From Enterococcus wangshanyuanii (GTDB lineage: Bacteria > Bacillota > Bacilli > Lactobacillales > Enterococcaceae): a stretch of DNA of 64,000 nucleotides. This document shows, piece by piece, positions 34,293 to 43,135 of the stretch. The stretch covers positions 2,790,001-2,854,000 of the forward strand of contig NZ_CP021874.1 in the NCBI RefSeq assembly GCF_002197645.1, written 5' to 3'. Under the pieces are notes generated by a model. The model did no database searches, was not told where the DNA came from, and was given only the letters and a program-made list of their open reading frames with translations. Both the position numbers and the translations under genes were made by a program. The number at the start of each line of letters is the position of its first letter. Position 1 is the stretch's first letter.

Positions 34293-35132
34293 ATGACGCA
34301 ATATGGACAAACGATCAAAACGATCAGAAAGTCACGAGGACTTAGTCAGGCGGCTTTATGTACTGGAATCATGAGCCGTTCAAATCTATCCAGATTTGAA
34401 CATCAGCTGTATATTCCAAGCTTTGATAAGGTGTTGCAATTGCTTGAACGATTGACGGTGACTTTAGATGAATTTATCTACATCGACCGTGGATTTTTGC
34501 CAAGTAGATACGATTATTTTTACAAAAAACTAATTCGTGCAGAAAATTATAGGCAGAAAGAAGCGTTAGTAGAAGTTGCGAAACAAATTGCTGAAAATAA
34601 AGAAGAAAGCAGTCAGTTTTATGAATTATTTTTACTAGCTCAGTTAACGTTACTTGAAAATGAGCTGCCGGCAGTACTAACGAAAAAAGAAATTTCGGCC
34701 TTTATGCGGCCAGTACTCTTTGAGATAGAAAATTGGTTGTTTTATGATTTTAGACGATTGAACAATTTTATCCAGCTCTTCGAACTGGAAGAAGCGATCT
34801 TTCTATATGATCGTGCGCTTGCTGAGTTCGCTAAATATGAAGGACTTCCTAAGGAAAATAATATCAAGATCCATCTATCTTTAAATGTAGGCCAATTACT
34901 GCTGGAGCATCAGCAAGTAGAGAAGGCGGAAATCTATTTCAAACAAGCGAAACAATATGCGCGGCAACAGAACAAGCTATATCAAGAATTACTTAGCGAT
35001 CTATTTATCGAAAAAGTTATTCGTAAAAAGGAACAAAACGCATCAAGTTCCTCACTTTCAGGCTTGATGACGGATATGAAGCAGCTAGGTTATGAATCAG
35101 TTGTTCATTCTTTGCAGACCTACGCCAAATAA
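34293..35132 (+). CDS. Rgg/GadR/MutR-family transcriptional regulator
   Basis: About 279 residues: N-terminal XRE helix-turn-helix (TIKTIRKSRGLSQAALC, MSRSNLSRFEHQ) followed by a helical TPR-like domain typical of Rgg proteins. Start at 34293 has GGGAGA upstream; the in-frame ATG at 34278 has no ribosome site. Rgg proteins often bind short hydrophobic peptides, but no obvious SHP gene is adjacent. Likely controls itself and the divergent MFS gene. Confidence 0.88.
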   Translation: MTQYGQTIKTIRKSRGLSQAALCTGIMSRSNLSRFEHQLYIPSFDKVLQLLERLTVTLDEFIYIDRGFLPSRYDYFYKKLIRAENYRQKEALVEVAKQIAENKEESSQFYELFLLAQLTLLENELPAVLTKKEISAFMRPVLFEIENWLFYDFRRLNNFIQLFELEEAIFLYDRALAEFAKYEGLPKENNIKIHLSLNVGQLLLEHQQVEKAEIYFKQAKQYARQQNKLYQELLSDLFIEKVIRKKEQNASSSSLSGLMTDMKQLGYESVVHSLQTYAK

Positions 35133-35183
35133 AAATCAGTATTTTCTATTGACTTTCATTAAAAAACGCAGTAAACTTTAAAT

Positions 35184-35200
35184 GTAACATAAATAGTTAC
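35184..35200 (+). promoter_or_regulatory. Candidate Rrf2 operator, copy 1
   Basis: GTAAC-N7-GTTAC ahead of the Rrf2-type gene. The same half-site arrangement (GTAAC-N7-GTTTC) recurs at 35672-35688 before the next gene. Confidence 0.55.
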
Positions 35201-35221
35201 TTTTAAATTGGAGTGATAGAC

Positions 35222-35635
35222 ATGGCCATGTCGACGAAATTAAGTGTTGCGATTCATATCCTTAGCCTGATCGAAATCGGACCGCCGGATCAAGTGAATT
35301 CTGAATTGATCGCAGCAAGTGTCAATACGAATCCAGTCGTTGTTAGACGACTGATGAGTAAGTTGAAAAAGGCTGGACTGATTCATACGAGCAGAGGGGC
35401 AACACAGACCTATTTATTGAAGAAACCAGAAGAAATTTCTCTTTACGATATTTATGAAGCGGTAGAATTAGAGCATGAGGTATTCAATATCCATCAAAAT
35501 CCAAACCCGAATTGTCTGGTAGGAGCAAATATTCAAGCTGCATTAGAAAAACAATATAGTAAAGTACAAGAAAGCATGGAAACAGAATTAAAAGAGATTC
35601 CTTTAGCTGATGTCATTCATCAAATAAAGCATTAA
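35222..35635 (+). CDS. Rrf2-family regulator (YwnA-like)
   Basis: About 137 residues, N-terminal winged helix (STKLSVAIHILSLIE, TNPVVVRRLMSKLKKAG, LIHTSRGATQTYLL) and a short C-terminal helix region with only one cysteine (NPNCLVG), so an Fe-S cluster like NsrR/IscR is unlikely. GGAG lies 8 nt before ATG 35222; the GTG at 35213 is within the ribosome site. Followed by a terminator and a NAD(P)-binding protein gene with the same upstream motif, as in the ywnA-ywnB arrangement of Bacillus. Confidence 0.88.
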   Translation: MAMSTKLSVAIHILSLIEIGPPDQVNSELIAASVNTNPVVVRRLMSKLKKAGLIHTSRGATQTYLLKKPEEISLYDIYEAVELEHEVFNIHQNPNPNCLVGANIQAALEKQYSKVQESMETELKEIPLADVIHQIKH

Positions 35636-35660
35636 GAGACAAGTAGGTCTCTTCTCTTTT
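35634..35660 (+). terminator. Terminator between the Rrf2-type and NmrA-like genes
   Basis: AAGAGAC (35634-35640) and GTCTCTT (35647-35653) followed by CTCTTTTT. Confidence 0.65.
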
Positions 35661-35671
35661 TACTATTAAAT

Positions 35672-35688
35672 GTAACAAAATAAGTTTC
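35672..35688 (+). promoter_or_regulatory. Candidate Rrf2 operator, copy 2
   Basis: GTAAC-N7-GTTTC, same spacing and flanks (ATGTAACA..A) as copy 1. Confidence 0.5.
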
Positions 35689-35711
35689 ATTATAAGAAAG
35701 GAAGATCAAAC

Positions 35712-36335
35712 ATGAAAGTAGCAATTTTAGGAGCAAACGGAAAAGCAGGTTCAGCGATTTTAGCAGAAGCGAAACAAAGAGGGCTAGATGTTACAGCGAT
35801 TGTTCGCGACAAAGCGAAAATCACAGATGGTACACCAGTTATTGAGAAAGATGTTTATCAATTAACCGCAGCAGACATAAAGGATTTTGATGTATTAGTC
35901 AGTGCATTAGGCTTTTGGGGAGATGTGAGTGAATTTACGGGTTCAACCCAACATTTGATCGATATTTTAAATGGCTTAGACACTCGTTTATTAGTTGTTG
36001 GTGGAGCTGGCAGCTTATATGTTGATCCAGAACACACGGTACGTCTAAGTGAAACGCCAGATTTTCCAGAGGCCTTCAAACCATTAGCTACAGCGATGGG
36101 TAAAGGATTGGATCTATTAAAAGAAGCAAAAAATATCCATTGGACATATATTAGCCCAGCAGCAGATTTTGATGCTGAAGGAGCAGCAACAGGTAAGTAT
36201 GTAGCGGCAGGTGAAGAATTAGAGACAGGTGCAGATGGTAAGAGCTATATTTCTTATGCGGATTATGCCATCGCGATGGTTGATGAAATTCAAAATAATG
36301 CACATCCAGATCAACGGTTTAGCGTGCATCAATAA
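35712..36335 (+). CDS. NAD(P)-binding atypical SDR (YwnB/NmrA-like)
   Basis: 207 residues, Rossmann start MKVAILGANGKAGSAIL (G-x-x-G-x-x-G), VIVRDK-type NADP-binding strand end (AIVRDKAKI), VLVSALGFWG, and WTYISPAADF near the substrate region, typical of NAD(P)H-binding proteins of the YwnB group. AAAGGAAGATCAAAC precedes the ATG. Substrate unknown; co-regulation with the Rrf2-type protein suggests a redox or electrophile stress role. Confidence 0.88.
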   Translation: MKVAILGANGKAGSAILAEAKQRGLDVTAIVRDKAKITDGTPVIEKDVYQLTAADIKDFDVLVSALGFWGDVSEFTGSTQHLIDILNGLDTRLLVVGGAGSLYVDPEHTVRLSETPDFPEAFKPLATAMGKGLDLLKEAKNIHWTYISPAADFDAEGAATGKYVAAGEELETGADGKSYISYADYAIAMVDEIQNNAHPDQRFSVHQ

Positions 36336-36348
36336 AAAGGATATTTAA

Positions 36349-36394
36349 TACGAGAGCGAAGTGGATCGTTTCACTTCGCTCTCGTATTTTTTTA
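36349..36394 (+). terminator. Terminator
   Basis: ATACGAGAGCGAAGTG and CACTTCGCTCTCGTAT are perfect arms with an 8-nt loop, followed by TTTTTTTA. Confidence 0.9.
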
Positions 36395-36501
36395 TAGTCT
36401 GATATGACAAAAACGATAGTTTATTGAAAGCTCAAGCGAGGGTAATTTATATTTTTTTCTTTTATACTATGTTAGACAAAACGAATAAGGAGAAGATATG
36501 A

Positions 36502-37290
36502 ATGGAACGTTTTACGGCAAGTAAGTATAGAGGACTTACGACATTTGATTTGAAAATCTTAGGAATCATTCTTATGTTTATCGATCATATTCATCAAATG
36601 TTTGTACCGATGGGGGCGCCAAATTGGTTGGATTGGTTTGGACGACCTGTAGCCACATTATTCTTTTTTGTTAGTGTAGTTGGATTTAGCCATACTCGAA
36701 GCAAAGAGAAATATATGCTGCGACTGTATTTAGGAATGATCATTATGACCTTTGGCAGCTTTTTTTTACAGAAGTTTGTGGGATATGAAGAAGTTCAGTT
36801 AATGAATAATATCTTTAGAGATCTTTTTGTCGGTACATTGATGATGTATGGGATCGATCAGCTATCAGAAGGAGCATCCAGCAAAAAAATCGGTAAGATC
36901 GTTTGGGGTCTGGTGCTTATTTTATTCCCGATAGTGACGTCTGTTATTCTAATTTCTTTGATGTCAAATCCATCAACTATGTTTGCAGCAGTTTGGATCG
37001 GTAATTTCATTCCAGCATTATTATTTACGGAGAATAATTTCTTAGTATTATTGATCCCACTAATGTATTTAGCAAAAAATCATCGTTGGATTCAATGTTT
37101 ACTGATTGGTTTAGCTGCTGTATTTTTCTTTTCGCAAGGCTCGACACAGTGGATGATGATTTTTGCAATCCTTCCGATCGCTTTGTTTAATGGGGAAAAA
37201 GGAAAAGGCATGCGGAATTTCTTTTACTTCTTCTATCCGCTGCACATTTGGATCTTGTATTTGATCTCTGCTTATATATACACACATTAA
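36502..37290 (+). CDS. TraX-family membrane protein
   Basis: 262 residues, about eight hydrophobic segments, beginning LTTFDLKILGIILMFIDHIH, the TraX (PF05857) hallmark, and ending with YFFYPLHIWILYLI, which resembles acyltransferase-like membrane proteins. TraX of F plasmid acetylates pilin; chromosomal Firmicute copies have no defined role. AAGGAG lies 9 nt before the ATG. Monocistronic. Confidence 0.9.
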   Translation: MERFTASKYRGLTTFDLKILGIILMFIDHIHQMFVPMGAPNWLDWFGRPVATLFFFVSVVGFSHTRSKEKYMLRLYLGMIIMTFGSFFLQKFVGYEEVQLMNNIFRDLFVGTLMMYGIDQLSEGASSKKIGKIVWGLVLILFPIVTSVILISLMSNPSTMFAAVWIGNFIPALLFTENNFLVLLIPLMYLAKNHRWIQCLLIGLAAVFFFSQGSTQWMMIFAILPIALFNGEKGKGMRNFFYFFYPLHIWILYLISAYIYTH

Positions 37291-37296
37291 TAATAA

Positions 37297-37340
37297 AAAC
37301 ACGTCTTCCGAAGCTGATAATTCGAAAGACGTGTTTTTTT
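37297..37340. terminator. Bidirectional terminator
   Basis: AAACACGTCTT (37297-37307) and AAGACGTGTTT (37326-37336) with T-run; serves traX-like (+) and the frameshifted gene (-). Confidence 0.8.
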
Positions 37341-38498
37341 AATAGCATTTAGAGCAAGGGGTTAATCCACGCGCAGTGGCATTTTCCAATGTATCAGGTG
37401 TGTACATACCATTTCCGCATTTTCGTGCGTGGTATTTTGAACCCGTCGGTGTAACTAAGACCATTTGTTGAACACCTTGTGTGTCTGGTGCAGGTGCTTC
37501 GGGTGTTTGGGCGGCTACAGCAGCGGCTTGTTGTGCTTCAGCTGCTGCTTGCTCTTCTGCTTTTTTCTGAGCTTCAGCAACCTTTTTTGCTTCTTCTTTT
37601 TGTGTGTCCAGTGTTCGTTTGACTCCGCTCGCTCGATTGCTTAAATCTTTATTGCCATTAGGCAACTCTTTGATGCGGGCAACGGCTTGATCGTAGTGTT
37701 CGTCCGTTGGTTCCTGCTCTGCTTTTTCAACAGCTGTTCGCGCTGCCGCAATAAGGTTTTCATTGTGCTCTTTCTCAGTGATTTTTTGCTGAACAGTAGA
37801 TAACCGTTTTAACAAAGAATCTTTATTTAATGTTGCCTTATCTACTAAGGCAGTAGCGGAATCAAGCTGTTCTTTTGTTTGCTTCGTTTCAGCAAGTTCA
37901 ACGGCTGCATAGATCGGTACATTTTCTTTGACGATCGCTAAGCGTTTCGTCAAATCTTCTTGTGTCAGCGAAGTGACTAATGTTGCCGCTTCATCGTAGT
38001 TTTTTTGTGTTGGATTTTTCTCTGCTAAAGCAAGCGCTGTTTCCGCTTGTTCAATGGATTCTTGTTCCTGTTTTGCTTCATTTAAGAATGCAATAAAAGC
38101 GTTTGAAGGCTTGACTGTGATAATTTCTTCTTTTTCTGTATTCCATGTGCGGCTGTGAATGTCACTTTTTTCGGTTGATCACTTGTCAAACTGACTTTAT
38201 AACTGAAAGAACCGTCTTTCGTAGTAATTTGTTCGCCGTCTACACTCAGTTCACTTTCTTTATCTGTTTTCCCAGTGATCGTAGCGATTCCCTGGCTATT
38301 CGTTTTCAGTGAAGAGTCGTCAAATTCCAAAGTAGGCGAAGATGGTGATAAAACGATTGCTACAATCAATAAAAGTAGGCTGACCCCAGTTAAAAGCAGC
38401 GGTTTTTGCTTTTGTTTTCGTTGAATTACTGCTTTTACAGACAAAACACCACCTACAATGATCCCCAAAACACTTAATAAACCAATAATTGCACTCAT
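37339..38498 (-). pseudogene. Frameshifted membrane-anchored protein (Ig-like, helical region, Cys-rich C-terminus)
   Basis: Two frames join into one protein of about 386 residues. The 5' frame (38498 down to about 38144) gives two membrane segments and an Ig-like domain (ATITGKTDKESELSVDGEQI, FSYKVSLTSDQPKKVTFTAA). The 3' frame is open from about 38143 to 37339: helical repeats rich in Ala/Glu/Lys, an AEAQKKAEEQAAAEAQQA linker, and the C-terminal motif TGSKYHARKCGNGMYTP...PCSKCY seen in secreted Firmicute proteins and nucleases. The break is at 38141-38146, where one G missing from a G-run (GGA for an expected GGGA) restores AHGNTEKEE. Could be a real lesion, an assembly error, or less likely recoding at the nearby AAAAAG. 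Confidence 0.8.
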
Positions 38499-38672
38499 AT
38501 TTTCATTATTCCTCCTTTTTATGTATAAACAAATTGTATCATATTTTAAAATTAAAGACAGGAATTATACAAACTTGGTGAGAAACAAAGACAAGTTTCT
38601 GATGCGAAAAAAATTCTTGTGATAAAATGAAAGTAGAATGAATTGCGTATCTTAACAGAGAAGGGGAGAAAA

Positions 38673-39914
38673 ATGAAAGCAGAAATTATAGCAGTTGGTA
38701 CAGAGTTATTATTAGGTCAAGTCGTGAATACGAATGCGACATTTTTATCAGAAGAATTAGCGGATCTAGGTATTGAGGTATATTATCATACCGTTGTAGG
38801 TGATAACCCAGTACGTTTAGAGGCGCTATTGACACAAGCGCAAGAGCGTAGTGATTTGATTGTGTTATGCGGCGGCTTAGGTCCGACTGATGATGATTTA
38901 ACAAAGGATACTGTAGCAGCTCACATTCATCATTCGTTGATTCAGGATGAAGAGGCGTTAGCACAGCTGCACGATTATTTTAACTTCTCTAAGAATAAAA
39001 TGACGGAAAATAACCTGCGGCAAACACTAATGATCGAAGGTGGCAGAGCCATTCAGAATCCAGCTGGTTTGGCTGTAGGATCATTAGTTACGGAAGCTGA
39101 TACAACTTATTTATTGTTACCGGGGCCGCCAAATGAATTGAAACCGATGTTCAAAAAAAATGCCCGTCCTTTGTTGGAAGAGCTTTTTCCCCAGCAAGAG
39201 CAGCTATTATCGCGAGTACTTAGATTCTATGGTATCGGTGAATCACAATTAGTCACAGAATTAAAGGGACTGATCGATAATCAGAGCAATCCAACGATTG
39301 CTCCATATGCTAAACCCAACGAAGTCACGTTGCGTTTGACTGCTAAAGTGACGGATCGCAAAGAAGGAGAGCGGTTGTTGGATCAGACTGAAGCTGAGGT
39401 CATGTCACTAGTAGGTGAGTATTTTTACGGCTATGGTGATGAGAATAGCTTAGTTGAAGTAACTGTCGAGCGATTAAAACAAGCTGGAAAAACCGTTTCA
39501 GCAGCGGAAAGCTTAACAGCTGGTCTATTTCAGAGTACTTTAGGAGATGTTCCAGGAGTTTCAGAGGTGTTTAAAGGAGGGTTTGTCACATACTCTGAAC
39601 AGACAAAAGAAACGTTCTTAGGGATTGAACCCACCTTAATCGAAAAAAATGGTGTAGTTAGTGAAGCTTGTGCGATTGCAATGGCTGAGCAGGCAAGGAT
39701 CTTGAGTGAGGCTGATTTTGCGGTTTCCTTCACTGGGGTAGCAGGACCAGATGAATTGGAGGGGCAGCCGGCTGGAACGGTTTGGATTGGATTGGCAGAA
39801 AAGGGGAAACCAACGATAGCAGAACTTCAGCATTTTACCAGAGACAGAAGGTATATCCGTCGAAGTGCTGTAATGAAGGGCTTGGATATGGTTCGTAGGG
39901 CTATTGATAAGTAA
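38673..39914 (+). CDS. cinA: CinA-family competence/damage-inducible protein
   Basis: About 413 residues: N-terminal MoaB-like domain ([44 protein letters not shown]) and C-terminal nicotinamide-nucleotide amidase domain ([39 protein letters not shown]). The start at 38673 has AAGGGGAG upstream; the frame opens 30 nt earlier without one. Directly precedes recA, the standard order in Firmicutes. Confidence 0.97.
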   Translation: MKAEIIAVGTELLLGQVVNTNATFLSEELADLGIEVYYHTVVGDNPVRLEALLTQAQERSDLIVLCGGLGPTDDDLTKDTVAAHIHHSLIQDEEALAQLHDYFNFSKNKMTENNLRQTLMIEGGRAIQNPAGLAVGSLVTEADTTYLLLPGPPNELKPMFKKNARPLLEELFPQQEQLLSRVLRFYGIGESQLVTELKGLIDNQSNPTIAPYAKPNEVTLRLTAKVTDRKEGERLLDQTEAEVMSLVGEYFYGYGDENSLVEVTVERLKQAGKTVSAAESLTAGLFQSTLGDVPGVSEVFKGGFVTYSEQTKETFLGIEPTLIEKNGVVSEACAIAMAEQARILSEADFAVSFTGVAGPDELEGQPAGTVWIGLAEKGKPTIAELQHFTRDRRYIRRSAVMKGLDMVRRAIDK

Positions 39915-39926
39915 AAATAAAAAAGG

Positions 39927-39977
39927 TGAACGTTTGTTCGTTTTTCTCTTGCTTTTTTTAGATAAACCAGTTATGAT
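39927..39977 (+). promoter_or_regulatory. recA promoter with SOS (LexA/DinR) box
   Basis: TGAACGTTTGTTCG (39927-39940) fits the Gram-positive SOS box GAAC-N4-GTTC. It is followed by TTGCTT (39949-39954), 17 nt, TATGAT (39972-39977). LexA bound there would overlap the upstream edge of the promoter. Confidence 0.85.
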
Positions 39978-40028
39978 ATATTTATTGAAAAGGAACTTAA
40001 ATCGTTTATATATAAGGAGGATTATCGA

Positions 40029-41078
40029 TTGGCAGATGATCGTAAAGTGGCCTTAGATGCCGCATTAAAAAAAATCGAAAAGAACTTTGGTAAAGGTTCA
40101 GTAATGAAATTAGGGGAGAAGATTGATCAACAGATCTCTACGATTCCTAGTGGCTCATTAGCTCTAGACGTTGCATTAGGTGTCGGCGGATATCCTCGCG
40201 GACGGATCGTTGAAGTCTACGGACCAGAGAGTTCCGGTAAGACGACAGTTGCCTTGCATGCGATTGCATCTGTACAAAAACAAGGCGGAACAGCAGCCTT
40301 TATCGATGCGGAGCATGCCTTAGATCCGCAATATGCACAAAAACTAGGTGTAAATATTGATGAATTATTACTTTCACAACCAGATACAGGAGAGCAAGGC
40401 TTGGAAATCGCTGATGCTTTAGTTTCCAGTGGTGCGATCGATATTGTTGTTATCGACTCGGTAGCAGCCTTAGTGCCTCGTGCAGAAATTGATGGCGAAA
40501 TGGGTGCCAGTCACGTTGGGTTACAAGCACGTTTGATGTCACAAGCATTGCGTAAGCTTTCAGGCTCTATTAACAAAACAAAAACGATCGCTATTTTTAT
40601 CAATCAAATTCGTGAAAAAGTCGGTGTGATGTTTGGTAATCCCGAAACAACTCCAGGCGGACGTGCATTGAAATTCTACGCGACAGTTCGTTTAGAAGTA
40701 AGACGTGCGGAACAATTGAAGCAAGGAACAGATATTGTTGGTAACCGTACGAAAATCAAAGTAGTGAAGAACAAAGTAGCACCGCCATTCAAGGTTGCGG
40801 AAGTTGACATCATGTATGGTCAAGGGATTTCTCAAGAAGGTGAGCTTCTTGATATGGCTGTTGAAAAAGATATCGTAGACAAGAGCGGCGCATGGTACAG
40901 CTACAAAGAAGAACGCATCGGACAAGGCCGTGAGAATGTGAAAGTCTACATGCTGGAGCATCCAGAAATGGTTGAAGAAGTCTCTAAGCGTGTACGTGAT
41001 GCTTATGGTATCGGCGACGGTACGGCAGTTGTTGAAGTAGAAGAAGGTCAAGAAGAATTACCGCTTGACGAAGAATAA
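40029..41078 (+). CDS. recA: Recombinase RecA
   Basis: 349 residues; Walker [10 protein letters not shown], Walker [10 protein letters not shown], loop L2 region [33 protein letters not shown], acidic C-terminus. Begins with TTG at 40029, 8 nt after AAGGAGG. Filament-forming recombinase and LexA co-protease. Own SOS-type promoter lies upstream although cinA is only about 110 nt away. Confidence 0.99.
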   Translation: MADDRKVALDAALKKIEKNFGKGSVMKLGEKIDQQISTIPSGSLALDVALGVGGYPRGRIVEVYGPESSGKTTVALHAIASVQKQGGTAAFIDAEHALDPQYAQKLGVNIDELLLSQPDTGEQGLEIADALVSSGAIDIVVIDSVAALVPRAEIDGEMGASHVGLQARLMSQALRKLSGSINKTKTIAIFINQIREKVGVMFGNPETTPGGRALKFYATVRLEVRRAEQLKQGTDIVGNRTKIKVVKNKVAPPFKVAEVDIMYGQGISQEGELLDMAVEKDIVDKSGAWYSYKEERIGQGRENVKVYMLEHPEMVEEVSKRVRDAYGIGDGTAVVEVEEGQEELPLDEE

Positions 41079-41089
41079 GAACAATAAAG

Positions 41090-41139
41090 AAACAAACTAA
41101 AAAAGAGCTGTGATCGCTTTTTCTTGGTTTGTTTTTTTC
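41090..41139 (+). terminator. recA terminator
   Basis: AAACAAAC (41090-41097)/GTTTGTTT (41127-41134) with inner AAAAAG/CTTTTT pairing and a T-run. Confidence 0.75.
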
Positions 41140-41198
41140 TCTGATCTTATTTCTTGATTGGAACAAGGCGCTTTCAAATAGGAAAGGGCTTTTTTGAG

Positions 41199-41227
41199 TT
41201 GACACACTGGTGTACAAACATTAGAAT
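41199..41227 (+). promoter_or_regulatory. rny promoter
   Basis: TTGACA (41199-41204), 17 nt, TAGAAT (41222-41227). The leader to the start codon is about 105 nt. Confidence 0.75.
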
Positions 41228-41338
41228 AAAGTTGTGTATAACTACACGTATGCAAGTAGGCATATTGATAATTGATTATAGTTTATCAGAAAACTACATG
41301 AATATTGAAAATTTGAAGATAGTACGGAGGTGGAAACA

Positions 41339-42895
41339 ATGGGTTTACAAATTCTCCTCGCTATTATCGGTTTAATTGTCGGTCTGGGTTTAGGGTTAGT
41401 CGTTGCAAAATCACGTCATGAAAAGGCTATAGATGGTGCAAAGTCTTCAGCTGCAGGTATTATTGAAAGTGCTAATAAAGAAGCAGAAACTCTGAAAAAA
41501 GAAGCTTTGCTAGAAGCTAAAGAAGAAAACCAGAAGTATCGATCAGAAATTGAAAGTGAGTTGAAAGAAAGCAAATTAGAACTGAAATCTCAAGAAAATC
41601 GCTTATTACAAAGAGAGCAAAATCTAGATAGAAAAGATGACTCTCTTGAAAAACGCGAAAACTCACTGGAAGAAAAAGAAGAGAAACTTGGTGCTAGACA
41701 GCAATTAATTGATGAGCGAGAAAAAGATGTAGAAGAACTAGTTGAAAAGCAACACCAAGAAATAGAACGTATTGCTTCACTATCGAAAGATGAAGCAAAA
41801 GATATCATCATGAAATCTACCGAAGAAGAACTAAGTCATGAATTAACTGTTATGGTGAAAGAATCAGAACAGCGTGCGAAAGAAGAATCTGATCGTAAAG
41901 CGAAGAACTTACTTTCATTAGCGATTCAACGTTGTGCAGCTGATTCAGTTTCTGAGACAACCGTTTCAGTTGTTAGTTTACCAAATGACGAGATGAAAGG
42001 TAGAATCATCGGTCGTGAAGGGCGTAATATTCGTACGTTAGAGACTTTGACTGGGATCGATTTGATTATCGATGATACGCCAGAAGCAGTAGTTCTTTCA
42101 GGATTTGATCCAATCAGAAGAGAGATTGCTCGGATGACCTTGGAGAAATTGATTCAAGATGGTAGAATTCATCCAGCTCGTATTGAAGAAATGGTTGAAA
42201 AGTCTCGTAAAGAAATGGACGAACGAATTCGTGAATACGGTGAGCAGGCTGCCTTTGAGGTTGGTGCACATACGCTTCATCCAGATTTGATCAAAATTTT
42301 AGGTCGTTTACGTTTCCGTACAAGTTATGGACAAAATGTATTGAATCACTCGATTGAAGTAGCCAAATTAACGGGTGTATTAGCAGCTGAGATCGGTGAA
42401 GACGTTCAATTAGCGAAACGTGCAGGTTTGCTGCATGATATCGGTAAAGCGTTGGATCACGAAATCGAAGGCTCTCACGTAGAGATCGGTGCAGAGTTAG
42501 CTGCTAAGTATAAAGAAAATGCGACAGTGATCAATGCGATCGCCTCTCACCATGGCGATGTGGAAGCAACGTCAGTCATTTCTGTTTTAGTAGCGGCTGC
42601 AGATGCATTGTCAGCTGCTAGACCAGGAGCTCGTAGCGAATCCATGGAAAACTATATTCGCCGTTTAGAAAACTTAGAGAATATCTCTAATGGTTTTGAA
42701 GGCGTTGAATCTAGTTTTGCCGTACAAGCTGGTCGTGAAGTACGAGTAATGGTTAAACCAGACGAAATTACCGATTTAGAAGCTGTACGCTTAGTACGAG
42801 ATATTCGTAAGAAAATCGAAGATGACCTAGATTATCCAGGTCATATCAAAGTAACGGTTATTCGCGAAACACGTGCGGTAGACTACGCAAAATAA
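41339..42895 (+). CDS. rny: Ribonuclease Y
   Basis: 518 residues: N-terminal membrane anchor (about 3-23), long coiled coil (about 30-200, heavy in E/K/R), KH domain (about 210-275; [19 protein letters not shown]), HD domain ([21 protein letters not shown]) and C-terminal RNase Y domain. ATG at 41339 has GGAGG 8 nt upstream; the GTG at 41330 overlaps that site. Membrane-bound endoribonuclease starting mRNA decay. Unusually, ymdB does not follow directly. Confidence 0.98.
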   Translation: MGLQILLAIIGLIVGLGLGLVVAKSRHEKAIDGAKSSAAGIIESANKEAETLKKEALLEAKEENQKYRSEIESELKESKLELKSQENRLLQREQNLDRKDDSLEKRENSLEEKEEKLGARQQLIDEREKDVEELVEKQHQEIERIASLSKDEAKDIIMKSTEEELSHELTVMVKESEQRAKEESDRKAKNLLSLAIQRCAADSVSETTVSVVSLPNDEMKGRIIGREGRNIRTLETLTGIDLIIDDTPEAVVLSGFDPIRREIARMTLEKLIQDGRIHPARIEEMVEKSRKEMDERIREYGEQAAFEVGAHTLHPDLIKILGRLRFRTSYGQNVLNHSIEVAKLTGVLAAEIGEDVQLAKRAGLLHDIGKALDHEIEGSHVEIGAELAAKYKENATVINAIASHHGDVEATSVISVLVAAADALSAARPGARSESMENYIRRLENLENISNGFEGVESSFAVQAGREVRVMVKPDEITDLEAVRLVRDIRKKIEDDLDYPGHIKVTVIRETRAVDYAK

Positions 42896-42909
42896 ATCAA
42901 GAACTTTGA

Positions 42910-42948
42910 GAAACAGCCACTGCTGATAAGCAGGCTGTTTCTTTTTTT
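42910..42948 (+). terminator. rny terminator
   Basis: GAAACAGCC (42910-42918) and GGCTGTTTC (42933-42941) followed by TTTTTTT. Confidence 0.9.
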
Positions 42949-43069
42949 GGGTTTTATTGATTTGATCAATCACAGAAAATGGCTTTTTAGACATATTTTC
43001 ACCCTATTTTTGTAAAATAAATGAGAAAAAGTTCAGAATATTTTTACTAAACTAGCTGCAGTGTTTTAA

Positions 43070-43098
43070 TTGCTATAAGCCTACAACTTTGTTATATT
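43070..43098 (+). promoter_or_regulatory. Promoter of the peptide-binding lipoprotein gene
   Basis: TTGCTA (43070-43075), 17 nt, TATATT (43093-43098), about 38 nt before the start codon. Confidence 0.65.
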
Positions 43099-43135
43099 CT
43101 TTATAGAATTTTATTAAAACTGGGGGTTTTTTAGT

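Noticed and set aside
38130..38150. Programmed -1 frameshifting as the explanation of the split gene
   Set aside because: AAAAAG is present but not a full X-XXY-YYZ slippery heptamer, and a one-G deletion explains the break more simply; kept only as a minor alternative.
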